Shown here piece by piece: positions 45,434-56,955 of a stretch of 64,000 bases of DNA. This DNA comes from Perilla frutescens (lineage: Eukaryota; Streptophyta; Magnoliopsida; Lamiales; Lamiaceae), in assembly GCA_026008535.1 (NCBI GenBank), contig BRKX01000013.1, positions 56,865,726 through 56,929,725 of the forward strand. The letters are read 5' to 3'. The translations under genes were made by a program, and so were the position numbers. The notes beneath the pieces are model-generated. The model was given only the letters and a program-made list of their open reading frames with translations, did not search any database and was not told the DNA's origin. Each line of letters starts with the position of its first letter. Position 1 is the stretch's first letter.

Positions 45434-47065
45434 TTAATTCGTCGTCGAAAAATTTCTCTGCCTATGTGAATTCTGAGATAACTCACTGCCCTCATCATCA
45501 CTTCTTCTCCTCTTCATTTCTCTTCTTTCGTCATGATTTTCTGGCGACGACAGAGGCCTTTTCTTCGCAACTCGTCTCGATTTTGTCGTTCCATCAACTA
45601 GACCACCTCGATCATCAATACTCTTAGCTCGACCGCTGTCTCCAACTTTCTCATTCGAACCAATTCTTCCATTGCCATTGCCATTTTGGAAGACATTTTC
45701 ATTTCCTTCTTCTCGATCATCACCACCACTCTTGATTTCTACAATCTTTCTAGCATTTTTGTGATTATTCTTTCTGTAAACGTGTTGCCACACATTCTTG
45801 AGATTCTTGGAAGAAATCGGTTTCTTGAGGAAGAAGCATGCCCCCTTCATCATGGCCTCCTCCACCACATTCTTCTTTAATTCTGCAGAAATCACTGCAT
45901 GCATGCAAATGTACGTACGTATATATATTAATTAACGTGTATTGATAAAATGAAATACGAGACGTTATATTATAAAGTCTTACGTATAATGGGAAGGTCC
46001 TTGATAAGCTGAGCACTCTTGATGAACTTGAAACAGTCCATTTCTTGCATGTCGATATCAGCCATGATAAGATCGAAACGATCTGATCGTTCTTGCAGAA
46101 TTGAGAGAGCAATTGTAGGCAATTCAGTGGTGGTAACTGTAGAGAAAGCAAGATTAATAATGAGAAATACTCCCGCCGTTTCGTTTTATTTGTTGTTTTA
46201 GAATTTTTTATCTAGAATTAACGATTAATTTTGTGGCCACAAAATCTAATTTAATTATATTTTCCTAAAATCGAAACGGATGGAGTAATATTTATGGATC
46301 AGATTTTTGAATCTTATGACATTAAATATTGTCTTAAGTGAACTAGGAAGATACTATATATATTGTGATGGAGCCAGAATTTTGATCCAGGGGCTCAAAT
46401 TCTTTTCTTTAAATAAAACTATAATAGTCTTATTAAAATATTCTAATAAAACCAGACTTTAAAATAAGTTAGATAAATAATTCATAGATAAAATAAGACA
46501 TCAAAACACACCATTAAATCATTAATTAGTTATAAAACTAAAATTCTAAAATAATACATGCATGGAAGACGTTTTTTTAGGAAATTAATAGTGTCTTTAA
46601 TATAAAAAATTTATGAAATTGTAAATTTTAAATACTTACTAAAAATAGAGAAGGATCTGAAAAAACTATAATAAATATGTAGAAGTTTAAGTAAATTTGC
46701 CCCATACATAATCTTCATGCTCTATAAATTAATATACTTTTTAAAATAATACAATTAAAAATATTAAAACTTGAGGCCATATGCATGTGGCTGCATCCCT
46801 TACCATATATCCAAGAATTTCAAGAACACAAAAACTTGCTGGAAACTGTTAAAAAAAATCAAAATATGAATTACAGAAAATGAAATTCTAAGGGTAAATC
46901 ACAAAAATCAATTCTATTACAAAATCATCTTCTCAAAATAAAAATAAAAATTATTAATACTACAAACTTCTACTTTTTTTTTTTTTGAGGAAATACAAAC
47001 TTCTACTGTTACATTAACTTAACTCCATTTCTCCATCGAAAATCCAAGCATTATAAACTAGTAGC

Positions 47066-47160
<95 letters not shown>

Positions 47161-47312
47161 GCAATGAATATACCTCTATAGGAGCAATTTTCCAACTGTG
47201 ATGCTATATCTAACAGGGATGTTGTATTACTATCAAGCAGAAGAATTCGAAGCCCGCGAAAAGTCGAAGGAACAGCAGGTTTTTCTTCATTTATTTTTGC
47301 AAAATCCATCAC
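45434..47312 (-). CDS. Response regulator with B-type-like receiver, lacking the GARP/Myb domain
   Basis: Three exons on the minus strand (47312-47174, 46136-45984, 45894-45434) give 250 codons with GT-AG introns of 1037 and 89 bases. The receiver covers residues about 20-135: RILLLDSNTTSLL, then D73 in LIMADIDM as the likely phosphoacceptor, S100 and K122 in FFLKKP. One acidic-pocket position is changed, since LLLDS replaces the usual DD. GACFFLKKPISSKNLKNVWQ resembles B-type ARR receivers. The C-terminal half is charged with NLS-like KKRPLSS and EMKRRRS segments and stops where B-type proteins would begin the GARP domain. Such proteins act in cytokinin phosphorelay in the nucleus. It may be a short functional regulator or a truncated pseudogene; no stop or frameshift interrupts the frame. 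Confidence 0.75.
46170..46285. mobile_element. Short Stowaway-like MITE in response regulator intron 1
   Basis: The ends CTCCCGCCGTTTCG and CGAAACGGATGGAG are inverse and flanked by TA on both sides. Length is 116 bp. It sits 33 bases upstream (on the gene's strand) of the exon 2 acceptor. Confidence 0.75.
47065..47157. repeat. (TAA)n microsatellite in response regulator intron 1
   Basis: About 30 uninterrupted units. The tyrosine run in the minus-strand frame here is intron read-through. Confidence 0.97.
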
Positions 47313-47904
47313 AACAACTTTAGCAGAAAACAGTGCAGTTGATGAAGAAGCTGATAAAAAATGAAATGGAAAAAAAAATGCTCATATTATAAAGTGGAAA
47401 AAAAATATATTTTGAGTATCTTTTTATATGTTCATAAATCACACCAGTATCATATTATAAAATCTGGGGATTCTTTGTCGAGTAAAAACATATATGATTA
47501 AACCTGCATGATTTCTGTAATAATCTATGTACGTAGCAGAATCTATCCTTGTAAGTTGTAATAAATGTTGATGAAACACGAATTTAATTAAACCATTTTC
47601 CATGTTGGGAGAAGAACGTGTCTGAATATTTTTCCAGATCCTTTTATTAATTTATTAATTCAGAATCCTAATAGTTTGATGAAAATCCACTAATCCAGAT
47701 TACCTCCCCTTCTCAGCAGTTAATATAATTGGCATAATTAATCCAATAATAACCAAATTAATTATTTAATTTTTTCTTCAATATCCGAATCCTCATGCCC
47801 AAAATTCTTGAATTAATTTATTACGAATATGAGACATTCTAGAATGATAAAAAAAAACCCTCTTTAATTTCTTTTTCAATGGCAGATGCAAAACTCACAA
47901 TAAG
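47313..47904 (-). other. Upstream region of the response regulator
   Basis: AT-rich DNA without a clear TATA box or recognisable gene. The 5' UTR of the response regulator probably begins here. Confidence 0.35.
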
Positions 47905-48420
47905 GGAGAAAATATTGATTTTGGTCCCATAGGACATCAGGTATTCCGATTTTGTCCCGACACTATCATTTTTGGTCCCAAACAGAGTTAGTATCGATTT
48001 TGGTCCCCTTTTTTTGCCTTAAAATCATGGGACCAAAAATGATATTCTTAAACCTATGGGACTAAAACTGGGCATTTTTTTTTTTGAAAAAGGACCAAAA
48101 ATGATAGTGTCGAGACCAAAATCGAAATACTCGATATCCTATGGGATCAAAATCGAAATTAACTCCACAATAAGGTGTTGGGTAGAGTATTTTGATTTTG
48201 GTCCCATAGGAGATGCTGGTCCCGATACTATCATTTTAAGTCATTTTTCAAAAAAATTATCCAACTTTAGTCCCATAGGTTAAAGGTTTTTGAATTTGAT
48301 CGACCCCATGATTCTCAAGGGTCAAAATCGAAATTTACTCAATTTGGGACAAAAAATGATAGCATCGGGTTCAAAGGCGGACTAACGCATGTCACGTGGG
48401 ATCAAAATTGAAATTTAATT
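47905..48420. repeat. Family C foldback repeats (GGTCCCATAGG units)
   Basis: Two adjacent blocks, about 47905-48170 and 48186-48420, each have a left half with GATTTTGGTCCCATAGG and GACACTATCATTTTTGGTCC and a right half with the complements (GGACCAAAAATGATAG, CCTATGGGATCAAAAT). They look like two tandem foldback elements related to 42428-42886. Confidence 0.6.
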
Positions 48421-49226
48421 ACCCGTGCCGGGTAAATCTCGCTCCTACTAGACAAGTGTTTCGTAGCAGACTCGACCTAGAACTACATGTGCAAACAGAA
48501 CTGTGCATGCAAAAACAGATAATTAACCAGCTCTAAATATAATAAAGCTTGAATAATTAATTGGGTAAATTAAATTTTGTTGAAACGTCCAGACATCTTA
48601 AAATATTGATATAGATAGATCTAACAAAATCACATGCAACGAATTTCTTGATGTGTAAGCACAAATTAAATATTATATAATAGTAAAATACGAGATGAAA
48701 CATGAATGAAAACCCTAATGTTGGAGAAGATGAAACTTCTATGTGAAGGTCAGTGAGAAGTAGCATGGGCTTAACAACCATGACATTACAACAAATTAAA
48801 TAAAAATTGAGGAATTTGTAATTGGTCAAATAGGATCATTGCCAAATGCTGATGTTGAGATATTAATTATAAGAGTTAGCTATTTAGTTTAATGTTGTGT
48901 TAAAGAAGCAAAGTCTCTCTTGCACAATCATGAGGTTTTTGTCTGCTCAAATGGCTTCTGTCTTAATTCAATCTTTACTTTCTTTGGAAAAAAAAATAGG
49001 ATTTAAAAATATAAGATATTTGCAATGCCACCAACAGGTTCGATCTTGCCACATAATAGCTTCCAAAACAAGCTATGAAAAAAAAAAAAAAAAAAATCAA
49101 AATGTGTATTTGCTAACTGCAACGTGAGTTGCATTTGTGGCTTTCAACTAACTGCAATTTATATATATGGAGTAAGATTGATGAAAAGAGTTGATTGGGA
49201 TATGATGGATTTGTTCCTCTCTAACA

Positions 49227-49280
<54 letters not shown>

Positions 49281-49476
49281 ACTATCACAAAAATTAAATT
49301 ATATTAGGGATTTTCAAGATAATTTGGAAAGTCGAAGTAGTTGTTGAGAGAGAGAGAGAGAGCATAATCATTCAATTTTTCGGACATATATAAGTTTCAT
49401 TAATTAAGATGTTTAGGAAAAGGTTGCTCAAAGTATTGAAGTGAAAATTAATTGGAAATCATGACACTGTATGTTA
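48421..49476. other. AT-rich intergenic DNA
   Basis: No gene recognised. An (AT)n tract spans 49231-49278, a poly-A run lies at about 49079-49096, and a (GA)n tract lies at 49347-49361. Confidence 0.5.
49231..49278. repeat. (AT)n microsatellite
   Basis: About 24 uninterrupted AT units. Confidence 0.97.
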
Positions 49477-49749
49477 CTCCCTTCGTCCCGATTATATAAT
49501 CATATTTCTCCTCACAAGTAGATTAAAAATATTTATGAAAACAAGATATTAAAGCTAAACTTCCAATAACACTCTCATCAAATATTTACGATTTTCAACT
49601 TTTAAGTTGTTTTTTTTTTTTTTTTTTCCAAAATTCAACGAAGGTTTATTTGTACATTTATAAAAATTAATAATAGTTATAGTAATGAGACTATATAATT
49701 GGTATACCTCAAAATAGTAAGAGGGACTATATAATCGGGATAGAGGGAG
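49477..49749. mobile_element. Stowaway-like MITE (intact reference copy)
   Basis: CTCCCTTCGTCCCGATTATA at the left and TAATCGGGATAGAGGGAG at the right are inverse, and TA flanks both sides. The 273-bp body matches the interrupted element at 9617-10286 and, in the other orientation, 58929-59207. Confidence 0.85.
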
Positions 49750-49917
49750 TATTTTAAAGTCGTCTTAAATATTTTGGTACACTTATGCTAATTGTAAAAA
49801 TTAGGCCCCTAAATCTTAAAAAATACTAGTATATTATAATTTATTAAAAAAAAATTGGCTCGAAATATTAAGAAAATGGACACATAATGTTTAAAAAATA
49901 TGGATTTTTAAGCACTT

Positions 49918-50285
49918 GAGATCCTCTAGTCCCAATTTGTATGTGCCAACCGTTAACCAATCCTTAAAATTATTATTTTTTTCTTATATTTTTTCTTCAA
50001 TTTTGATTTCTTTAGGTTTAGTATAATTTTACAATTTTTTAGGGTTTATAATTATTTTTTAATATTTAATTTTTATTATTTTTAGTTAATATAATTGATT
50101 TTTGGGGTTGATTATTCCAAACTTAAGTTATGTAATTTTTAAAAAATTTAATTTTTAGCAATAAATATTAATTATGATTAGTTATAATATAATAATTTTT
50201 TTTACAAAAAAAAATATTATTAACAATATATAATTTTAATGTTGGCACACGGTTAGCGCACAAAGTTGGGATTAGAAAAACTCTA
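49918..50285. mobile_element. Foldback MITE, family A
   Basis: The left end TTTGTATGTGCCAACCGTTAAC and the right end GTTGGCACACGGTTAGC with a following AAAGTTGGGATTAG are inverse. The core has TTTTTTAGGGTTTATAATT, a diverged version of the family core. Confidence 0.6.
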
Positions 50286-50739
50286 CTCATGTTTAAGGGG
50301 CCCTGTGGTAAAACTCTCATTGCACTCCCCCATCACCGCCCAAATTTATGATAATTTTTAATACACGTGGCATCGCTGATGACAGTGAAATACAGGATAT
50401 ATAACACAAAAATATATTGAAAAGAACTCCCAACCCAAAATATTAGAGGAAATTATATATAGTAATTCTACTCAACTAGCTAGATTGTAATGGATAGTTA
50501 CATCAACTTTTTAGTTGTCTTTGATAATGATAGTTTCTGTAATCATCTCAATCCTTAACTACTCATGATAATCAATGGATTCAAGTCTCATCACATGCTT
50601 CAAGTTCAAATATACAAAAGATGCAAATCATAATGTCATATCATAAATTAATTAATAATTAATTGCATGTGTATATATTATATTTGGGTACCATCATCAC
50701 CCTTTTTTAATAAACAAAATAGACTCTATTAATCAACCA
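50286..50739. other. Intergenic DNA, nothing recognised
   Basis: Mixed AT-rich sequence without coding potential or clear element ends. Confidence 0.4.
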
Positions 50740-51083
50740 ACTACCTCAATCAGTGGGGAAAAACAGAGTTCCAAATTACCATCTCATGATACTTTGCACT
50801 AGCTCAGACAACAGTATGTGCAACATGATTTGCTTCTCTCTCTATATATATATGTTTAAAATCACAAATGAAACATTCATTCTCCAACTCCGCTAATTGA
50901 GGTAATTCATATTGTAAGTAAGAATGATCTTCACTGCCTTAAACGATCGAATTGCAAGTAGCGAATCCGAATAAACAGTTAAAGAAGTCAATCCTTCCTA
51001 CAAGCATAAACCAACGCCATACAACACGGCATTGATCTCAGCATCAGCCACCGAATCACCCTTTAATTCCCATATTGCTACAA
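50740..51083 (-). pseudogene. Decayed LINE-type RNase H domain
   Basis: On the minus strand the segment reads WELKGDSVADAEINAVLYG, then a stop, EGLTSLTVYSDSLLAIRSF, and after a further stop and frameshift FKHIYIEREANHVAHTVV. This is the order of the plant RVT_3-type RNase H domain (acidic AE, SDS and AxxVAH motifs) found at the end of plant LINE elements. It is truncated and inactivated. Confidence 0.6.
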
Positions 51084-52000
51084 ATTAGTAATATCAACCG
51101 GACTTTAATTAGTATCATTTTAGATATATGTATCCAATTTTGAAACATAGAAGATTAATTAATTAATTAATGATTTTCTCCTTATAATTGAGACAGTTGA
51201 GTTATAAATTAAATTGTACTTTCCCCGCAGTTTATAATTATCTTTCCCGCCAAATTAGTTGTATGTATTCCTATTGAAATGACGAAAGTACCCTTCGATG
51301 CTATCAAAGAGCAATCACCATGCAGGGGCACGTCGAGTCCAGTCGACGGAGTCCGTGAAAGCCGGTTTCCTAAATTGCCCCTGCCTGCTTCGACGGAAGA
51401 AGCAGCAAACTCAATGTATAAATTCCCCCCTTCTTCTTCATCCTCCTCACTTCTCAATTTTATGTTTCTCTCTCTAGAAAAGATCTCTCTCTCTCTCTCT
51501 CTCTCTCTCATCCGAGTAGGAGGTGCTTTCAAGATCAAATCTGAAGGTTACGTGTGAAGTTTGATTGTTAATCAGGTGAACTGACTTAAATCGCTTCTCG
51601 TTTAATACATCGATCGATGCATGCAATTGAACTAAGAAATCCGTAGATGAACATCGATTAATTAGTTTTCATTCGATCAGTTCTGTAATGTGAAGAACTT
51701 TTATGCCTGTTTGCGTGGCTGAGTACTCCATCACATTGATGCTGATTAATTTACAGTTTTTTCTTCATCGGTTACCAGAAGAAAGTCCTCTGATTTAGTA
51801 ATTTCATCGAAGAAAATGTGTGAGCTATTGAGGCAATAATGATAAATAGAGAACTCTCGATTTCAGAAGATTCGTGGATTTCTCATAATCAATTCTCTGT
51901 CTTTTTTTCGATTTCGCTAATTATATTCTGCATTTCGAATTTTGTTGCTGCAAAGCTCAGTGCACAGAATTCATATATGCACCGAAGATAGAAAGCAATA
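51084..52000 (+). promoter_or_regulatory. C3H gene promoter, 5' UTR exon and 5' UTR intron
   Basis: A TATA box (TGTATAAAT) lies at about 51416-51424. It is followed by a (CT)n-rich leader (51485-51510) and a 5' UTR exon that probably ends at about 51574 (GTTAATCAG before GTGAAC). A T-rich intron may end near 51955 (GCAAAG or TGCACAG), before the ATG at 52001. The exact acceptor is uncertain. Confidence 0.5.
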
Positions 52001-53509
52001 ATGCAGAGAGAAACCTCAATCTCCAGCCATGGAAATTCCAGCGTCTCCAATCTGCCTTTCACCGGCGAATACGATTTCGCGCCGCCGCCGTCGATGTACT
52101 CCTCAATTTTCCCGCCAAATCATTCCTCGATCCTCGATTACCTAAACGACGGATCCTCGAACTTCTCCTCCACAGAGAGCGAGGACGCCGCCGCCGCCCT
52201 AGCGCCGTACTTGCCCCAATTCCATCAGCAGCAGCAGCTGCTGAATCAGGATTTGATGAACCGCCACCGGACGGTGCTGTCGCACCTCCGCGACGTGGCG
52301 AAGCAGGCGAAGACGCTCCGGCAGGAGAACGTCAATCTGAAGATGACCAACCTTGACTTGAACAATCGCTTGAATCAGCTGCTCAATCCGGCGCCGTTTC
52401 ATGGTGTGGATGTTGATCCCGGTTTGGATAATTTAGAGGACAGATTGCGGAAATTTGGCGTGGAAGAGGAGGGGACGAGTGAGAATGAGGCGGTGGCTAA
52501 GAGTCCGACTAGTGTGATGGATTCGGGTCAGGGTCGACTCGGAGGAACCGAGCGGGTCCATTTGCCCAAGAGTATTTCGGTTCGATCTAATGGTTATCTG
52601 AAGGCGGGTCGGGTTGGTGTCAGCGACGCCAAAGTTGTCAAAGCATCAAACCAAAACAATGGCACGGTAAATTTCTCTCTCTGTATATAGTGTTAATGTT
52701 GATTTGCAGCAATAAATTTGGTTAAAAAAAAATTAACAGGAATTTGTATCTAAGAAAACTTGATCATAAGTTATCATATTTTCTGTGATTTTTTTAGGCA
52801 TTTTTCCATTTTATGGTAAATGGATACTTATTGTTAAGTTCTGTGTTGGTCTGAGAAATTTTCTTGCTTAGTTTTATATATGATCGTGTTCGTGTTCGTG
52901 TTCATTATATAACTGCATTATGGATTTTACAGGCCTTTCTGCTTGGGATTATGCCTTTCCTCAAGCAACTTCATTGTGGAGTGTGGTGACTTCTTTTTAA
53001 TTGAAAACTAGTAGCTGGCTAATTGATTGAAAGAATGTAGCAGAATTATATCCCAAAAAAATTATGCTTAAAAACAGATTGCTTTAATTTCTAAGTAGCT
53101 CATCCATCATCTTCTAGCAAGTTGTATATATACGTGGGATGATTTAGTACTTTATTTTATTTTTTTGTGTGAATCACAGCAAAAGGTATATGTAAAAGGT
53201 GGGAAGAAGGAGCAAGCAGTTGAAGTGGAGGTGTTCAATCAGGGGATGTTCAAGACAGAGCTGTGCAACAAATGGCAGCAGACTGGAGCCTGCCCTTATA
53301 GAGAAAACTGTCAATTTGCTCATGGCATTGATGAGCTCCGCCCCGTCCTCCGCCACCCTCGTTACAAGACTGAGGTCTGCCGCATGGTCCTGAATGGTGT
53401 CTCGTGCCCCTACGGCCACCGCTGCCACTTCCGCCACACTCTCACCGAGCAGGAGCAGCTCGTGCAGGCGATGAACTCCAAGTCCCTCGAGCCTATGAGC
53501 TACCGGTAA
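52001..53509 (+). CDS. Tandem CCCH zinc-finger RNA-binding protein (C3H14/C3H15-like)
   Basis: Two coding exons (52001-52666 and 53180-53509) join in phase 0 to 331 codons. The N-terminal half is serine-rich and contains a probable coiled coil at about residues 80-128 (LRQENVNLKMTNLDLNNRL). The C-terminal part has two fingers of exact C-x8-C-x5-C-x3-H spacing: C251, C260, C266, H270 and C289, C298, C304, H308. The linker between fingers is 18 residues, and the lead-ins MFKTELC and RYKTEVC match the TTP/TIS11 class that binds AU-rich mRNA elements. In Arabidopsis the related C3H14 and C3H15 act in secondary wall thickening and anther development; this role is inferred from family. ORF and splice sites look intact. 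Confidence 0.93.
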
Positions 53510-53980
53510 CATCTTAATGCACACTCTGTATATCAGTCTATCTTATGGCCTCATTTTCTTGATAAAAACTGCAAACTGTATTTTAAATTTGCATGAAGAG
53601 CTGCTAATGCTAATAGTAGAGTAAAAGAATTCCCATACATGTGACAGCAGCTTTGAGTTTGATATTAAGTAGAATGGGATTCTGTAAGTAAATAAGCATA
53701 TATGAAAGTGATGAGATCATAAATGATGTGCATGATAGATTGTGTAGAATTTTTAGGATATATTAGGATCTGAACAGAGAATGTATGCTTTCATCATTTT
53801 GTTTACTTGCTTTACGTTTAAAATGTCATTATTCATAAATCATGATTCATAATAATGCATTGCCACACTGATTATTTGTGCAGAAAATTTTTCATTTTAG
53901 GAATGATTTTGTCGGTCTTTTTCCCTAGTCTAGTGGGCCGAAGACTGGATCCGTTTTGTGAAGTCACCCCATTATTAGGT
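53510..53980 (+). other. C3H gene 3' UTR and flank
   Basis: The sequence is T-rich, compatible with a 3' UTR. No further gene is seen. Confidence 0.4.
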
Positions 53981-54415
53981 ATCTTTATCTATTTAATAAA
54001 AAATCGTTCTAAAAATAGTTTTTCCCACATAAAAAGTCATTGTTAATTTTAGAAATTAATTTTCTATTATTAATTTTAATACACTAAATCGTATTTTATT
54101 ATTAATTCTGAATCACTTTATTTTTTAAAACAAAAAACAATGTTACATAGAATGGCAATTCTATACATTTTCTTCGTGATTCGAGTTTAATTTGAATTTC
54201 AAAATTAAATTTAAATAATTAGTTTTTTCTCTTTTTATGTTGGACTTAATTTCAATGACCGTAATAACAAATGTGAAAAATTATATAATTCACAATAGTT
54301 GAAAATTAATTTTATTTTTATTATGATAATTTTGTTATTTTTTTTATAAATAAGTTTTTTAACAAATAAAATTATACATGTGATTCAATCGGGCATCGCA
54401 CGGGAAATACTCTAG
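53981..54415 (+). mobile_element. Possible non-autonomous Helitron
   Basis: The 3' side reads GCATCGCACGGGAAATACT followed by CTAG (54412-54415) and a T. GCATCGCACGGG is identical to the hairpin region of the Helitron at 18105-19152. A candidate 5' end is A followed by TCTATTTAATAAAAAATCG at about 53988. The left hairpin arm is mutated and the 5' border is a guess. Confidence 0.45.
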
Positions 54416-54784
54416 TCCAATGAATAACAGGATTATGGAAAATTTGATGTTACCCAGGCTGGCACCGTGCCTGAATTTCTGAATTTAATTAAAGTACATA
54501 TTTTTAAAATATTTTTTTGAAAAAATATTTTGGGCACATATGTCACGACATTAAATAGATATTAATTATTTTCGTCCCGATTTTTTTTCGCATCCTACTA
54601 TATAAACGATGTTGATGTGTTTTTTTTAACGATATCGTGTGAAAAAATACAACATAATTGTTAACATAGTAGAAGGTGGGAAAAAAAATCGAGACCAATA
54701 TAATTGATCTCTTCTTAGGTGATGTTTACTTTGAAGAATATATTAGATAGATTAGATTGATAAAAATAATATACTCTAATTTAC
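54416..54784. other. AT-rich intergenic DNA
   Basis: Nothing recognised. Confidence 0.4.
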
Positions 54785-55180
54785 GGGATAAAATCCTCTA
54801 GTCCACTTTTCATGTCCCACTATGGTGTCCCACTATGAAATTTAATATTTTAGAAATGTTTATTATAAAAATAAATTTTATTATAGTATTACAAATCATA
54901 ATCAACATTTATTACTAAAAATTAAAATTTTCAAAAATTATATGCCCTACTTTTGGAATAATCAACCATATTAATCAATTATATTAACTAAAAAATAAGA
55001 AATAAATATTAAAAAATAAATATAAACCCTAATTGAGTGGAATGAACCCTAAATAATAATTATCAAAATTAAACTAAGTCATAACAAATCAAAATTGAAG
55101 AAAAAATTGATGAAAATCGAATAAAAATCAAATTGGGACACCAAATGAGATAGAGAAAATTGAGATAGAGGATTTCATTT
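54785..55180. mobile_element. Foldback MITE, family A
   Basis: The left end AAATCCTCTAGTCCAC and right end GATAGAGGATTTCATTTG are inverse. The right arm has GTGGAATGAACCCTAAATAA and AAATTAAACTAAGTCATAAC, which match the family core in the opposite orientation. Confidence 0.6.
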
Positions 55181-56572
55181 GCTAATTTACCACACATTTT
55201 GATGGATCGAACCATTTTAAAACTTGAATCTTTCAAATATAAAATATCAAATATTGTCAGTCTAATTTATCATTCAAAATAAACGCTCGTCAAGGAACAA
55301 GATATGTATCCAAAATACTTTTGACAACATTTTAAAAATGTGTATTTTAATTGAAATTCCAAAATTCTGCCCGACCACGTGGCCCATATTTGACAATTTA
55401 ATGGGCAACGGTTTGAAGCCCATTGATCAATAGGTCAGCAAGAATATAAGCCGTTAGATTAATCAATCGAGTAAGGTTTTGAAACAAAATAGGTCATGGC
55501 ATTTCCTAATTTAATTTAGTATCACACAAACCGTGTGTAATAAAACACCATATCATTATATTAATGAAATAAAACACGAAATGTAATATAGAAAATAAAC
55601 CGATCAAATTATACTTCCTTCACAATGATAAATTTTGAAAAAAAGGGTTTTTTTTTTAGATGAAAGGAGTTACAGCGCAGCTACCAAACACTAATTCTTG
55701 AAATGTAAATAATCCAAAAAGTGTCTCTAAATTGGAATGTGGGACACCTACATATAACATATCCTATCATGGCATATATCCTATATGAAATGAGCCAAAT
55801 TGAAGCAGACAATTGCTCCAAGACAAGTGAAAAGAATATTTGGGACCCACTGCCCACACAAAAGACCAAAAATATGTAAGATTGCCCAATCATTTTTCCT
55901 ATAATTGAAATTATATGAAATGATGCCCATATGATTTACCAAGGGTGAGAAAAGAGTGAAAATGTATTCCTTTTTTCAAAGGAAAAAAGTCACCACAAAA
56001 CAATAATAGCGATAGTGGGGTTACCTATGACCCCATAATTCAACTATGGAAACCGCATAAACTTTCAAGCATTGTTTCGAATGAAAACATAGTAGATTAG
56101 TAGGACTAGGAACTAGTATGTGAATACAATTACTAAAATGTGATATATATGTTGTATTTCTTTCTAACTTTATATTTTTAAGGTGTACTATCTATTCGAG
56201 CATGATGCACGATAGATTTTTTTAATGAAAGAGAAGAGCCCAACGAGATTGAAAGTATCTGTATTTTTCAATCCAATTGAGGTGTAGTAACAACATAAAG
56301 TTTGCTTAGGAGTGTCATAGACCAATATAATCTACTTATTAACCCCTATTATAGAGATTTAGTTGATAATAAAGTTCATTCATCCACAATAAATACGTTG
56401 GTTTGTTACGTACTTGTATCTTGGTAGTTGTTTGTTATATTTTTTATTATTTTTTATAGTATAATTTAAAAAAATCATCTCCCGTGGCAATTTTTGTTCA
56501 ATACTCTCAACAAAATTAGAGCTCACCAAGTTTTCTAAAGGAAATATATAAATGATGTGAGGTGGTGACAAG
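55181..56572. other. Intergenic DNA, nothing recognised
   Basis: AT-rich sequence with only short chance frames. No RNA gene, element border or coding similarity was seen. Confidence 0.45.
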
Positions 56573-56955
56573 TAGAGCTGAGCAGAACTGAACCGCAACT
56601 GAAAAATCGAAGCGAACCTATCCGAGCAAGTTCAAACTCGGTTCAATTTCAGTCTAACTGATTATGACTAGTACTAGTTATGTTCGGTTTCAGTTTGAAC
56701 ACGTCAAAATTCGGTTTAAACTGAAAAGCAAAGAGTGCTTAACCAACTTGGCCACTAGACTTTTTATCAATTTGAATCTACACAATAAATATATACATAA
56801 AAGTAGTAAAAAATCCATTTTTTCACCAAAATTGATCTAACTGAACCGATTCGGTGTTCACCCTTATTTCTGTCGGTTTTGATTTATACATCTTCGGTTT
56901 CAGTTTACTTCGATTCGGAGGATTCGGTTCGGTTTGAACCGAATGCTCACCCCTA
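56573..56955. mobile_element. Non-autonomous hAT-like element
   Basis: The left end TAGAGCTGAGCAGAACTGAA and the right end (other strand TAGGGGTGAGCATTCGGTTC) form short terminal inverted repeats. The flanking octamers GTGACAAG and ATGACAAC share six bases and suggest an 8-bp hAT target duplication that has diverged. Subterminal regions are rich in TTCGGTTT/GAACCGAA. Length is 383 bp, without coding capacity. Confidence 0.65.

Noticed and set aside
47058..47312. Minus-strand frame with a long tyrosine run
   Set aside because: The run is the (TAA)n microsatellite in intron 1 of the response regulator. Only the first part (47174-47312) is a real exon.
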